Both the position numbers and the translations under genes were made by a program. DNA of 64,000 nucleotides from Agarophyton chilense. Lineage: Eukaryota > Rhodophyta > Florideophyceae > Gracilariales > Gracilariaceae. Position 1 is the first letter of the stretch. Each line of letters starts with the position of its first letter. Shown here piece after piece: positions 1 through 11,070 of the stretch. The notes beneath the pieces were generated by a model that saw only the letters and a program-made list of their open reading frames with translations, was not told the origin of the DNA and searched no databases. The stretch is taken from NCBI GenBank assembly GCA_030374765.1, contig JARGXX010000071.1, forward strand, positions 2,170,001 to 2,234,000. Reading direction: 5' to 3'.

Positions 1-3000
1 GCCTTGGATCATATGCTTGACCGTTTGGTGGTGGTGCTGAGAATATAGCCCGCGAAACGGGGTCTCTCGATTCGACGATTGGCAATTTTTCACCTTTGAT
101 CTTGGGAATATAGCTCAACCATCTCAAAACGGCGTCAACACCCTGAACATCGTCGTCAACCACTGTATGCGTGATCCCGTTTGGATGCATTACTTTCGTT
201 CCTCCGAGTTGATCATTGCTGATATAAACGTCGTGACCCAATACCTTGTTTAGAGCAGAATACCCAGTTAAGATTATTGGAGCGGCTGATTTCTTCTGGA
301 TCACCCTCTGGCCAAGACGGACGAGATACGCGCCAATTCCAACAGAGCGAGAGGACACATAGCTGAGGGTGAATGTTTCCTCATACGCACGTGAGGTTTC
401 ACCTGCAATGAGCCCGGAGCCCATTAAGTTTTCCACCCCTATTCCATGCTCAATTCCTATGATATCGGTCAATTCACGCATATCGCCTCCGACCCTTTTA
501 CCTGTTTTTATACATTTGCTGAGCTCTTGGATATCTGATTCTTTAACAGTTAAACAACGGAATCCCTTCGATGGGGTCGATGAATCTATCCAGTCAACGT
601 GAAGCTTGTCCCTTACTTCATCCGCCACCCCGATTCTTGCACCAGAATTAGCTGCCAAATATATACGTGGTATTCTTCGCTCCCTTGACATCTTCGAAGC
701 GGCACAGAAAAGGACGTCTTCCTCCGGTCCGAAGGATCCGCTACGGAACGTGATGTCATTAGCTATCACAATGATTTGCCGGCCGTCAGGGTACTCCGGT
801 GTTCGAAGGAGCCAAATCCAAGCTACCATTCCTATATCGTTTTGACCAGGTTTTCTTGGTGTCTCAACAAGTTCCAGCCCCGTTTTTGTGGATGAATTGC
901 CGGGTAAGATCAATTCCTTTGCCTCTATCAATTCAGTGGGCATCTTATGGCGATGGAAGCCGCCGAGAAGTCGGTCTTCTGAATATCTTCTCCATGTTTG
1001 GTGCAGTTGCTTCGTAAATATGTGCACAAAGTCGTAAACGTAGGTGGTTTCCATCGCTTGTGCAACAACCCGTCTTCGCTGGACACGATCCATGATTGGG
1101 TATGGTTCTGAAACAAGCGAGCCGTGTAGTGAACTTGGGCTATCATTTGAAACCGTGACGAATCGCTCCTCGCCTGTGTTCGGATCCACAGTTTCGACGT
1201 AGCTTTCAACACGCAATACGTGGCCAGTAGGGTTGAACAACAGAAAGCGTAGAGGTATAATTGAGGCAGAAGTGCCTTTCGAGACCACGAGAGCAGGTAC
1301 TCTGATCTCGACTGCGAAAACTCGTAGACTCCAGCACCGATTGGCGTACCTTTGGAACATGCGCCTGCAAATTGCCTCGACATCCTCAATGTCAATTTCA
1401 ACTGATGGTACAATATTCAAGAAGATGTGGTTGAAATCAGTTCTCCGGAATCTTCTATCGCAATTTGCCATTTCAACGGCATCTAAGGCTTCAATGAACG
1501 TCCTTTCTGCTTCTGGCATTGATACAATTGTACCATTTTTAGAACCAGAGAACACATCCGCCTGGCGAATAACAGCCCTCACAAAGAAACGAGCATCAAC
1601 GTCTCGTTGAGACCGACTGTCGCTTTTCTTAATGTTGGGAACCATTGGCAAAGACTCGTTTCCTTTCGGCTTTTGAAGAGTTGCACTCGATACCTTAGAT
1701 ACTTCTGGCATATCTGTATCACCCGACACTTTGTTCTGTTGTAATCCCTGAGTGTCTCCGGTTGGAGGTTTCTTCGCTGACCATGCCATCTCCAAATTCT
1801 TCTTTTTGCGAGTCAATGATTTGTCCTCCGCAAAGAACACATGAATTGAACGGTTCGGATAACCAAACCTTGATATCGCGAAATTCGACAACCGAGACAA
1901 CTCCAACTGGAACGCCATCGGCGGATCAATGTGACGGTAAATGGTGTCTTCTTCAAACTTATCCCGAACTCTAAATGTGAAGAATCCGGGATAAGTCAGT
2001 GATTCACTTGTGGACCCCGGGATAACAATGAAGGTTACAGCCTTGATTCCAGCTTTTGCAGCGAGATTCATTCTCGAGGATCTTCCGCGGCAAAAACCAG
2101 ATAATGACAGGCTGACGAGGTTCTCGGTCAGAAAAGGGTCTCGTTCGGCGTCGAACCCCTGCACAACACCGTTCATTTTCCCGCTGTCTACTTGACAATT
2201 TCCGGCCACGGGTGGAGCGCTGGAATCCCACCGCAGCATTATCGTTAACACGTTGACGTTCCTAACCAAGGACGACTCGTGTTCCCGAGCATATTTTTCT
2301 AGTAGTAAATCAAACTCTGCTTCCATCGACGACCAATCCTGAAAGGCGGCAAGCTTTCCGTCACGGAATGGTTCATCCTCGAGCTCGGTAGAGGCACCCT
2401 CAACGGCCTGCGGGAGATTGTCAGCCGAATCAAAAGACTTCATCCCCCGAGAGACAGGTGCACGAGGCTTTCTGATGCCGTCCATCGAAATGAAGGCTGG
2501 TCCGCTATCTTCTCGCTTCAGGAACCGGAATCTCCAGTCAGCGGTTAAAGTTTTGTTTGTATGAGGACTTTCTGAACAAAAAACCTTCAAGCTTTTCACA
2601 TCATAGGCGCGATACGACCTGAGCAAGTATGCCTGAGTAGCAACACTTCGTACGGCAGATGAAACAACAGAATGCTCGGAAGGTATGATAAACGACACAA
2701 GTACGTCGAGTATAGATTCGCTTAATCTAATGAGTTGCTGGATTTCTTCTTCCTTTCTATCCGACGGCGCTCGGACTACTGCTTCTAACATGCTCTCAAT
2801 CAACATCTTGCGCTGGTGAAAGTGCGGGAGTCTCAAATCGGCGACCATGATTCTAGCTCGTAGAGCAATATCAGAGTACTCTGGAGCATAAAGCTGACTG
2901 AGTTGATGTAAACGGGCTTTGAACTCCGCCGTTTGTACGTTTTCTTCGGACAGAACTGCAGATAATGCAGGTCTGGATAACACTTCCAGGAAGTTGATGA

Positions 3001-5995
3001 GCGAAGCGTTCTTTTCTCTAAGACAAATATGAGACACTGCAATATCGACCACTGAAGACAAATCCTTCTTATTTCCGTTACGAAGAGCAAATAGAGCATC
3101 AGCTGCGCCTCCTGTCCTTCGGGCGAAATTTTTCTCAATGTTGAGGTACTCATCGAGCAAACTAGCAATTGACGAAGCAAGAATGCTCCCGCTGGCATAC
3201 TTGGAGGCCGTTTTAGCCAATTCCGATGCTTCTCGGACGTCTCCACAGAGAGAAAGAATCTGAGAAATTGAGTGCGATATCACTTTCGTCTGGTTCAACC
3301 ACTTCTGTTTTGCTTGTGTGCTGTTCGAGTTTGAAAAACACCCTCTTATCTTTTCTCCCCTCCTGAAGTTGTTCTTATCTTCGATACCAACGTCCCGCAA
3401 CATGGTTTGTAGTTCTGACTCGGTGCTCTTCTGTATGTCAGCAGAAATTCGCCCAGAAAGGAAAGAAAGCGTTTGTCTAATTTCCCCGGCACAAATTCTC
3501 GCATCGTCGATTGCGTTAATGAAATCCATCATTGAATCTTTCTTTGCGTCAAACCCTCGCAAGAGAAGTCGCAATTGCTTCTCAGCAGCGAAAAACTGTT
3601 GATGAGGCTTCAACCCCATTGCTTGAGGATCATTGAAATCAGGCAGACTCCCAACAAATTTCTCAGCCCTTCGTACTTTACTCGGATCATCCAGTTCCAT
3701 TGTGGCGATCACTTCCCCAATCTCGACAGAAGTCCCTTCTGTGCTGGTGAGAGTAATTCTTCCAGCTTCAGGTGCAGACAAAGTCAAGTACATTTTCATG
3801 ACCTCTAGCTCGACGTAAGGTTGGCCGACAGCAACACGCTCGTCGTTCTGTACAAGATAACGCACTAATTTTCCACTCACTGATGAAGCGAGTTGTGTTG
3901 GGTCATATTCATTCGGGAACAAACATGTCTTCCCGTCGATTGATAGGCGAAGGCCAGCAGGATCTTCTCGCAAATAACAAACATGAGATCGACCGTTCAA
4001 CACGACCAGCTTTGCACCATCAGCAAGTGTGCGAAGTTCAGCCAGAACGCTCTTCATGGAGTCTTTGCCGGAGTCATCATTTGCTAGTCGTACTCTAAAC
4101 GTTGAAACATCTGCACGAGTCACTTTGAAGCAATATTTCACATCATCGTATATCAGTTCTACAGGAAACTCAACGAGGGATCTGTCGAGTGGTGGCAGTT
4201 GTCCGCGTTCGAGACACTTTGTGAATAGCTCAGCTCGATCTGTAAACTGCACATGTGCTCGGCATACAGCCCCAATGATAACTGCCAGGTCCGTAGGAGG
4301 CTTCTCTGCCGCGACCTTTTCCGCAATGAGACTATCAAGCCACGCAGTCGTAATTTGGTTCTCACGGAAAGCCTTCATCTCCAACAGCTTTATAAGATAT
4401 TCCACTGTCGTTCGGATGTCACCACGAATAGAAAGTTCCTTCAGGGCCAGAACGAGCGATCTTCTCGACGATTCTCTTGTTTCTCCCCAAGCGAACAAGT
4501 GACCAAACTGAGAGTCGGCAAACTCATGAACACCGCCTGAAGCACCGACACTGAAGTATCCCCAGACGTTTGGAGTGTTTCGGAACGTCAATTCTTGGAT
4601 GCCACCGGAAGTTGGCTGAAACCCTTCGTCAGGATTCTCCGCAGTGACTCTACACGCAATGACGTGACCGTGAGGGGGCATGGGGGTTATATTCAATGGC
4701 TCGGGATTATTCTCCAAACTATAAGATTCCATAGCTCCATTTTGAGGTTGCCGAGCAGGAGTCGACAAAGCGACAAGCGGTGATGTCACGTGCTCATGCT
4801 CATCGCAGGAAGGGCCATCAGGGAGACGCAGGAACTTGCGTATTGTTGCAACGCTTCTCAAAGGAATCCCCATTCCAATGTGAAGTTGAAGAGCCGGTAG
4901 ATTTACACCTGTGATCCATTCTGTGACAGGATGCTCCACTTGAAGTCGCGGATTTAACTCAAGGAAATAGAACTCACCGCCGCTCTTGTCTCCCTTGTAC
5001 AGATATTCTACTGTTCCCGCACCGACGTAGCCAACCTCCTTTGCAAGAGCTACAGCCGCTTTTTCCAGGTCCTTCCAGACATGCGAGGGTGCGGCGACAA
5101 CTGGTCCTTCCTCAATGATCTTCTGATGCCTTCTTTGAACCGAACAGTCCCTTCCGTATAGTGCAATGGCATCGCCATATTCATCGGCAACGATCTGGAC
5201 CTCCAAGTGACGGGCATCTTGCACCAAACGCATGAGGAAAATCGGAGAGCCGGGCACTTCACTAGCAACTTGGCGATACGCAGTACATATGGCGGATTCT
5301 TCAAAAACAACGCGAATGCCCTTTCCACCCCCGCCCTCAGACGCTTTCACAACGAGGGGATATCCGCATTCTTCCGCTGCTCTCTTCGCGTTCTCCGCCG
5401 ACAACACGCACGCTTTTTGGTAAACTGCATCCAGAACTCCGCCATCCTCTTTGTAGTTGACTGTCAGGCCACGACCCGACCAAGCCACAGTTGGTACTTT
5501 GGCAGACTGGGCTATGATTGTGCTTGCAATCTTATCACCCAAGGCATGCATACTTTTCGGATTGGGACCCAAGAAGGTTATGCCAAACTGCGATAGCCTA
5601 GCGGGCAAACTGGGATTCTCAGAGGCATGTCCCCAACCGGCCCACACGGCATCGCAAGCGAAGCGATGCGCAAGATCGCAAATAAGCTCGACATTGGCAA
5701 AGTTGTGATTATTGGATCCACCCGGAACAGACGTCCACATATCGGCCATTCGCACATACTCTGCATTGGCGGCTACATCTTCAGGGGTGGCCATTGAAAC
5801 AAATTCAATGGTACGTTCGTCTCCAAACGTCTCGTATGACCATCTTCGAATGGAACGAATTGCTTTGACGGCAGCGATTCCATTGTTCGCTATGAGGATC
5901 TTGCTGATAACTCGCTTGCCTCCCAACCGCTTGACATACTTTTGTAGCGAGGTGGTCTCGGGTTCAGACTCGGGAAGTTGGGCAGATGAAGCCAT
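1..5995 (-). CDS. ACC1: Acetyl-CoA carboxylase, eukaryotic multidomain type (partial, 3' end outside window)
   Basis: The protein carboxylates acetyl-CoA to malonyl-CoA, the committed step of fatty-acid synthesis. Reading starts at ATG 5995 (MASSAQLPESEPETTS) and stays in the same frame to position 2, giving 1998 codons with no intron seen; I checked the frame at both ends, near 2.4 kb and at the biotin site. Domains in order: ATP-grasp biotin carboxylase (glycine loop KASEGGGGKGIRV near 5300-5345; ELNPRLQVEHPVTEW near 4920-4970), biotin carrier motif EVMKM with the biotinyl-Lys codon at 3794-3796 (residue 734), a central region, and a carboxyltransferase N-half ending at AYDPR. By comparison with fungal enzymes about 400 C-terminal residues are missing at the window edge. 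No plastid transit peptide is apparent, because the carboxylase domain begins about 25 residues in, so a cytosolic enzyme is inferred. Confidence 0.96.
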   Translation of the reverse strand, partial: MASSAQLPESEPETTSLQKYVKRLGGKRVISKILIANNGIAAVKAIRSIRRWSYETFGDERTIEFVSMATPEDVAANAEYVRMADMWTSVPGGSNNHNFANVELICDLAHRFACDAVWAGWGHASENPSLPARLSQFGITFLGPNPKSMHALGDKIASTIIAQSAKVPTVAWSGRGLTVNYKEDGGVLDAVYQKACVLSAENAKRAAEECGYPLVVKASEGGGGKGIRVVFEESAICTAYRQVASEVPGSPIFLMRLVQDARHLEVQIVADEYGDAIALYGRDCSVQRRHQKIIEEGPVVAAPSHVWKDLEKAAVALAKEVGYVGAGTVEYLYKGDKSGGEFYFLELNPRLQVEHPVTEWITGVNLPALQLHIGMGIPLRSVATIRKFLRLPDGPSCDEHEHVTSPLVALSTPARQPQNGAMESYSLENNPEPLNITPMPPHGHVIACRVTAENPDEGFQPTSGGIQELTFRNTPNVWGYFSVGASGGVHEFADSQFGHLFAWGETRESSRRSLVLALKELSIRGDIRTTVEYLIKLLEMKAFRENQITTAWLDSLIAEKVAAEKPPTDLAVIIGAVCRAHVQFTDRAELFTKCLERGQLPPLDRSLVEFPVELIYDDVKYCFKVTRADVSTFRVRLANDDSGKDSMKSVLAELRTLADGAKLVVLNGRSHVCYLREDPAGLRLSIDGKTCLFPNEYDPTQLASSVSGKLVRYLVQNDERVAVGQPYVELEVMKMYLTLSAPEAGRITLTSTEGTSVEIGEVIATMELDDPSKVRRAEKFVGSLPDFNDPQAMGLKPHQQFFAAEKQLRLLLRGFDAKKDSMMDFINAIDDARICAGEIRQTLSFLSGRISADIQKSTESELQTMLRDVGIEDKNNFRRGEKIRGCFSNSNSTQAKQKWLNQTKVISHSISQILSLCGDVREASELAKTASKYASGSILASSIASLLDEYLNIEKNFARRTGGAADALFALRNGNKKDLSSVVDIAVSHICLREKNASLINFLEVLSRPALSAVLSEENVQTAEFKARLHQLSQLYAPEYSDIALRARIMVADLRLPHFHQRKMLIESMLEAVVRAPSDRKEEEIQQLIRLSESILDVLVSFIIPSEHSVVSSAVRSVATQAYLLRSYRAYDVKSLKVFCSESPHTNKTLTADWRFRFLKREDSGPAFISMDGIRKPRAPVSRGMKSFDSADNLPQAVEGASTELEDEPFRDGKLAAFQDWSSMEAEFDLLLEKYAREHESSLVRNVNVLTIMLRWDSSAPPVAGNCQVDSGKMNGVVQGFDAERDPFLTENLVSLSLSGFCRGRSSRMNLAAKAGIKAVTFIVIPGSTSESLTYPGFFTFRVRDKFEEDTIYRHIDPPMAFQLELSRLSNFAISRFGYPNRSIHVFFAEDKSLTRKKKNLEMAWSAKKPPTGDTQGLQQNKVSGDTDMPEVSKVSSATLQKPKGNESLPMVPNIKKSDSRSQRDVDARFFVRAVIRQADVFSGSKNGTIVSMPEAERTFIEALDAVEMANCDRRFRRTDFNHIFLNIVPSVEIDIEDVEAICRRMFQRYANRCWSLRVFAVEIRVPALVVSKGTSASIIPLRFLLFNPTGHVLRVESYVETVDPNTGEERFVTVSNDSPSSLHGSLVSEPYPIMDRVQRRRVVAQAMETTYVYDFVHIFTKQLHQTWRRYSEDRLLGGFHRHKMPTELIEAKELILPGNSSTKTGLELVETPRKPGQNDIGMVAWIWLLRTPEYPDGRQIIVIANDITFRSGSFGPEEDVLFCAASKMSRERRIPRIYLAANSGARIGVADEVRDKLHVDWIDSSTPSKGFRCLTVKESDIQELSKCIKTGKRVGGDMRELTDIIGIEHGIGVENLMGSGLIAGETSRAYEETFTLSYVSSRSVGIGAYLVRLGQRVIQKKSAAPIILTGYSALNKVLGHDVYISNDQLGGTKVMHPNGITHTVVDDDVQGVDAVLRWLSYIPKIKGEKLPIVESRDPVSRAIFSAPPPNGQAYDPR

Positions 5996-8325
5996 GTGTG
6001 CGTCTGACGTTGTATGGCATGGGCAGAAGGGTACGAAATGAAAAGCAAAAAGCAACGCAACGCAAGTAAACTAGACGCAGTAATCAATTGAAAGAAAGGA
6101 GAAGCATGGAAAGCTTTGCAGAGTAAGCAGAGCGGAACGGGGAGGGAAGACGCAGTCGTGAGCGGACTTGGTGATGCGTGGTGTGAGACGGGGGCGTGGG
6201 ACCAGTCGGTGGCTTTGGAGTTGGAGGTACATTTACTGCGAGCTAGCTACGAGTCCATGGTGAGACTGGCCCAGGGGCTGGGGCACTGGCGACATGCCGT
6301 CAGACGAGGCGCGTGGCACGTTGTCGGGAAGGTGCGAAGCACGAGTGCACCTGCCACGTGTGCCAGCAAATGCGGCAGCGGGGCGCGCTTTTGAAACCAA
6401 AGAGGCAGAGATCTGGCTCTCGCACTGGTGCCTCGTGGGCTGAGATCTGCCGCTGACCACACGATTGTCAATGCCACAGAGCTTCATACATCAAGCACCG
6501 TCACCGCCCTCCGCCTCCTTTTGGCTTTCTATCGGTCTCACATTCGTGCCGGATGCTAACCCTTGCTCTGCCTATTGTTCGACATCTTTTCAATGCCTCG
6601 GAGACTAGAAGAAGAGGTGATGCACCCTCGGTTCTGCGACGATAACCAGTCTCCTCGTTCTTCTTCTGTTTCTCGCGTTGTTCATCCAACCACCGATGCT
6701 ATTGAGATCCCAGGCTCGTCATAGCTATTCGCGGAAATCCGCATTGAATTCTGTTTTCATCAACAACACCGACTTTTGTTTGCTACATTCCACGCAAGAG
6801 AATTTCCCTCAACAACCCCAGGACATTCACTATTTGTAAAAAGCGCTGCTTCTGGCGCAAAATCTGTGTCGTCGTGGGTTTACGTACGACGCATCTGCCT
6901 TCGATCAGTCGAATGGCAGTCTCCGCTCAAGTTCAATTCTGAGTGCGTCTGTGCACGGAGCCCCTGTACTCCTAACTAGACGTCTTTTCTATCAAGGCTC
7001 TTGATGTAGAGCTTGCACATGTAATGAGACTGTTTTTGCTTGGAAGTTGTCATACACACTCCAATGGGGTGACGATCAGAATGATCGCCCTTGCTTCACG
7101 ATATCGATAGGGGGCTAAGTGAGTGGTGCGCCTCCAGAATAGAGACACGCAGCATATGCGTGTGCCGAAAGCCGGCAACCACGAAGGGTTAAAGATTGCT
7201 GTCCGTTTAAAAGTCGAGATACTTAGAATAAGCCCTCAAGTTGCATGCTTGAGCAATTTCCAGGATACCTGAACAAAATCACAAAAATGGGAACCAAGCA
7301 TTGCATACCGCGCCTCTCTCTTTCTAGCTACTAGCTACTAGAGAACGCCCGTGCTGTTTCGCAAAAGAATACTTTGCCAAAAGCCTAGAGAAAGCGGCCA
7401 AACACGGCGCTGGCGCTCGTTATCGCTACTCGACAACGCCCGCAAAAGTTGTCACTTAATCCATGGAAAGAGAACCGTATCTTGTGAGGAAATGCTTCTT
7501 CACAAAAGTACGCAATCAAGATATGTTTGAAAGAGCTTACCGACTCTCATCCCCGCACTGTGCTACGACATGTTCCCGTTATTCGGGAAAGTGGGCCTTG
7601 ATTGTACACCAATTTCTTCCGATGTCTCAAACAGTCTGCCGCATTGATTCATTCAAATCCCCTTGTAAAGCTGCGTACGAAACAGTTTTTTCAGCATGAA
7701 CACAAGTCCTGAGGTAGACTGAATGACATTGCTCTTTTTTCTCTTTTCGCGAATCGCTTTTCTCAAAAGCGGTGGTGAGAGAGAGAACACATTACAAAAT
7801 GACCACTCAAAAACTCACGCATCCAGGTCTACGCCTATCGAGCCTTTTCCCGAGAAGAAAAGAGCGTGTTCCAGGCCGGAATAGGTGGAATGATGTGTTT
7901 GTTCAGCAGGCAAGCGAGCCAGTAGACTGTGTGCACAGACAGACCCAGTGACTAATGATAATGCTCAGGAACATCTGGGGCGGTTGAGCAAAAACACGAA
8001 AGGATTTCAACAAACAGCCCCAGTAACTGTCTTCCTTGGTAGCTATTCGCGACTCTATTCTAACACAAGGCCTGTAACTCTTGCCGTGGGATGGGTTTGG
8101 TTCGAATCGCCTTGTGCAATGCGATGCACCCATACTCCCGTATCTACAGTTACACGAGCACTATAGGAATCAGTCCTTTTGTTTACATTGTTGTCTAAGT
8201 TACCTATCTATAAGTTGTGTTTCTATAGTTTTGGTCTTGTTTGCTATATTGGTTTCCGTCTGCTGTCAAAAGGACCTGATGCCCTTCCTGAGCCTAAGTC
8301 GCGTCGAAAGGCATTCATTTGCTCT
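5996..8325. other. Intergenic region upstream of ACC
   Basis: About 2.3 kb lies between the ACC start and the stop of the secreted paralog; both genes are on the minus strand. It must hold the ACC promoter and 5' leader plus the 3' end of the paralog transcript. Short open frames on both strands show no recognisable domains. A B-box-like word near 8098 does not fold as a tRNA. I see no repeat or RNA gene here. Confidence 0.5.
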
Positions 8326-9699
8326 CTATTCCTCGTATGGCAATAAAGTTTCCATCTCGTCGGAGGTCACAGTGGCGCAGTTGCTTGAGGAAATCATGAC
8401 AAGCTTACTTCCTCCCTGTCGCTTCACGCACATCTTTTTGCTCGATGCGACACACTCGAATTTCGGTTCACAAGGACGGCGCGTGCACGCCCCAGAGATG
8501 GCTGAAGGATCCTTCAAACTGAAACACTCTCCGCCGGTGCGAGTGGTAAGTCTACAGGCACAGAAACCATCTGGCTTGGTTTCATCATTTTGCCCGCTCA
8601 AGCCGTACCCGAAGTGGGGTGAGGGCACATTATTCTGGTTATCATCATCATCATCTTTAGGGAGCGGTACTCGGCCGGTCGACTTGGGTTTGGGATCAGA
8701 ATCATCGCCCTTGTCCGCCTTGGCAGTTTCAGCTTCACCGCGGTTGTCATTAACGCCTTCACCTTTACTTTTCGGGGCCTTCTTTCTGGTCTTCTCGTTT
8801 CCGTCCTCGCTGCCATCATCGTCGACCTTGGAGCTGTCATTTTTGGCCTTTTTCTTCTTGTCGTCTTCATCATCGCCGGCCTTGGCGACGTTCTTTTCGG
8901 TTCTTTTCTTCTTGTCATCGCCGTCGTCTTTTTCGGAGCCCGTGTTCTGACGCTTCTTCTCACTGTTGTCTTCGTCGTCACCGTCGCCATCATCACCCTT
9001 GGAGCCCTTGCTGGCCTTGTTCTGCACATCTTCAGCGTCGTCCTTCGGTTTGGTGGTACACTTTTCTCCGCCGACGATGTATCGAATGAACACAGCATCA
9101 GCGAGTTGCTTGTTTGTCTTTCCAGTCCGTGTCCAGATGAACTCGGCCATGTTGTCAAACTTTTTCACATTGGTCTTGACTCTGTCCGCCTTTTTCCAGT
9201 GACAAAAGTCGTGCTTCTTGCCAGAGCTGTTGTCCTTGTAGTCCCTCGCGGCATTCCACTCTTTTTGCTCCCCCTTGTTCCACTTTGCAAAACCAGCGCG
9301 CGCAGTGAACCTACTGATACCGGTGCGGTATGTTTTGCCGCCGTGTGTGATGGTGGCCACCAATCCGGCCTTCTTGCCACTGGGGCTGCTCTTCGTGCAC
9401 TTGAATGCGATGACGTCATTTTTCTTGAGGTATTTCGAGACCTCCTTGAGTGCACCGTCCGTCGTTTCGGCCTTTTTCTTTCCGTTTATGAACAGTTCGG
9501 CGTTTGCGCCAAACACGGAAAACTTGATGGCAGTGTGCTCGCTGTTGACGAACCTTGCCACTGAGCGAAACGATGGGAAGAAGTCTTGGAGCGTGGCGAG
9601 GCCGCCATCATGGGTGGCGGTACTCCAAAAGGCGCGGGCGTGCGCCGTGGTGAACACGGTGGCGGCGAGAAGCAGAAATGCATGTACGACGGACTTCAT
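8326..9699 (-). CDS. Secreted Lys/Asp-rich repeat protein, paralog 1
   Basis: 457 residues from ATG 9699. The frame is open upstream to 10458, but this start begins a clear signal peptide (MKSVVHAFLLLAATVFTTAHA) followed by RAFW, exactly as in the two paralogs at 50.6-56.5 kb. A ~170-residue domain follows (motifs IKFSVFGANAELFING, KKNDVIAFKCTK, KHDFCHWKKADR, VFIRYIVGGEKC). Then comes a ~190-residue highly charged Lys/Asp/Glu middle, more diverged than in the paralogs, and an ~80-residue C-terminal domain with eight cysteines spaced as in the paralogs (DGFCACRL to LLPYEE). I do not recognise the N-terminal domain; an extracellular matrix or surface role is inferred from the signal peptide and disulfide-type tail. 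The protein has no membrane anchor. Confidence 0.85.
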   Translation of the reverse strand: MKSVVHAFLLLAATVFTTAHARAFWSTATHDGGLATLQDFFPSFRSVARFVNSEHTAIKFSVFGANAELFINGKKKAETTDGALKEVSKYLKKNDVIAFKCTKSSPSGKKAGLVATITHGGKTYRTGISRFTARAGFAKWNKGEQKEWNAARDYKDNSSGKKHDFCHWKKADRVKTNVKKFDNMAEFIWTRTGKTNKQLADAVFIRYIVGGEKCTTKPKDDAEDVQNKASKGSKGDDGDGDDEDNSEKKRQNTGSEKDDGDDKKKRTEKNVAKAGDDEDDKKKKAKNDSSKVDDDGSEDGNEKTRKKAPKSKGEGVNDNRGEAETAKADKGDDSDPKPKSTGRVPLPKDDDDDNQNNVPSPHFGYGLSGQNDETKPDGFCACRLTTRTGGECFSLKDPSAISGACTRRPCEPKFECVASSKKMCVKRQGGSKLVMISSSNCATVTSDEMETLLPYEE

Positions 9700-9873
9700 T
9701 TGTAAGGTTGACCCGCGTTGGATGGCCGGGTGTTGCAGGGTGATGCGATGCGGTTGCAGGGATGGGTTGCAGCAGCTGAGTGGGGGAGGGGCATGGGCGG
9801 GAGTCGAACGGTTTGAAGTGCGGTGGGGAAGAGGCGGGGGAGGCTGTTGAGATGGCTGCGGGGTTGGGGCACT

Positions 9874-9879
9874 CTTATA
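9874..9879 (-). promoter_or_regulatory. TATA-like element of secreted paralog 1
   Basis: TATAAG on the minus strand lies about 175 bp upstream of the ATG at 9699. The two paralogs carry a TATAAAA box at a similar distance (about 155 bp), which supports the assignment. Confidence 0.5.
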
Positions 9880-9899
9880 GTGCGCTGGCAGGCCCCTGG

Positions 9900-10833
9900 C
9901 GCAGGCGACTCTCGGGGACGGGGACTCCCGCAAGACACGAAATAATGTGCAGTCATTCTGAGACCGAGAAGGAGAGAGATGAGATGAGACGTCCTTCGAG
10001 CGTTGGGGGGTATGCGTGACGCAGTGAGCTCTTGCATGATTATTAGGAAGGTGGAGCCACTCTCCTACTACAGTAGTAGTCTTGTGTGCGTGTGTCCATG
10101 TGTACACGGCTTGCTGCCAACACGCGTACAGTACGTTGGTGTGCAAACGGCACCAGTGCTCAACAAACATTGCCATGAGCAAACACGTTTGTCGTCCCGC
10201 AGATATATAGAGTAGCAGCAGGAAGTCTGTTTCTGTTGCCGCTCCAATGATTGAATAAGCAATACACAAATTGAGCGGTGTCCTCCCCCCTGATTCTGTC
10301 TCTGACAAAGCAGTGCGAGTGCAGGAGTTGCGATGCTGTGCACGATTGGATTGGGACGCTGGCAGGGTTTGAAAGGCGGGGTGGTTGGTTGGAGGTGCGT
10401 GAGCGTTGGTACGCGGCGAGAAACGAGAGAGCGAGCCGACAGGCTGCGAAACGGGCAAGCAGCGGCAGTTGTAGAAAGACGGTAGCAGTGGTGCCAGAGC
10501 GGGTCAGAGACGGGGCGCACGATAACCCACAACGACAGCGAGCGAGCAAGCGATTTGATGCGATGAAAGCGGGCACAGCGGCGCGGAGGTTGAACAAAAG
10601 ACGGGGCACGACCGGCTGAAATTGCGGCGGCGACAGAGCAGGGCGATACGAGAGGACACGAGTGGGGAGCGAAACAGGCGACAGCATATGAGAGCAAGCG
10701 ACAAGGACAAACAAGAACAAGCGCGAAAAAAAAAGGATCGGGGACGAGCAGCGACGCAGAGCAGGGTGCGCATGGCGGGCGTGATGCGGCGGGTGGCGAT
10801 TGCGGAAGGGCGGAGGTGGCGCAAACGCAGTAG
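9900..10833. other. Intergenic region between secreted paralog 1 and EAF
   Basis: About 0.9 kb upstream of paralog 1 and downstream of the EAF stop (both minus strand). Long overlapping frames here are products of GC-biased composition and carry no domain. No gene, repeat or RNA was recognised. Confidence 0.4.
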
Positions 10834-11038
10834 TCAGTCCTCATCCGAGCTGCGGTCGGTGTACTCGGCCGAGTCGGCCGAAGAGTCGGAGTCGCTGCTT
10901 TCGTCGGAGGATGATTGGTGGTGATGAGCGACGGGTTGCTGTTCGACGACGGCGTGCTCGACGACGGCTTCTTCCATGAGGGCTTCTTCGAGGACAGCAA
11001 CGTCATCGTCATCTTCCTCTTCTTCTTCCTCTTCCTCT

Positions 11039-11070
<32 letters not shown>

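Noticed and set aside
8081-8120. tRNA-like B box (GGTTCGAATC)
   Set aside because: Flanking bases do not form a T stem, and no acceptor or anticodon stem is found.
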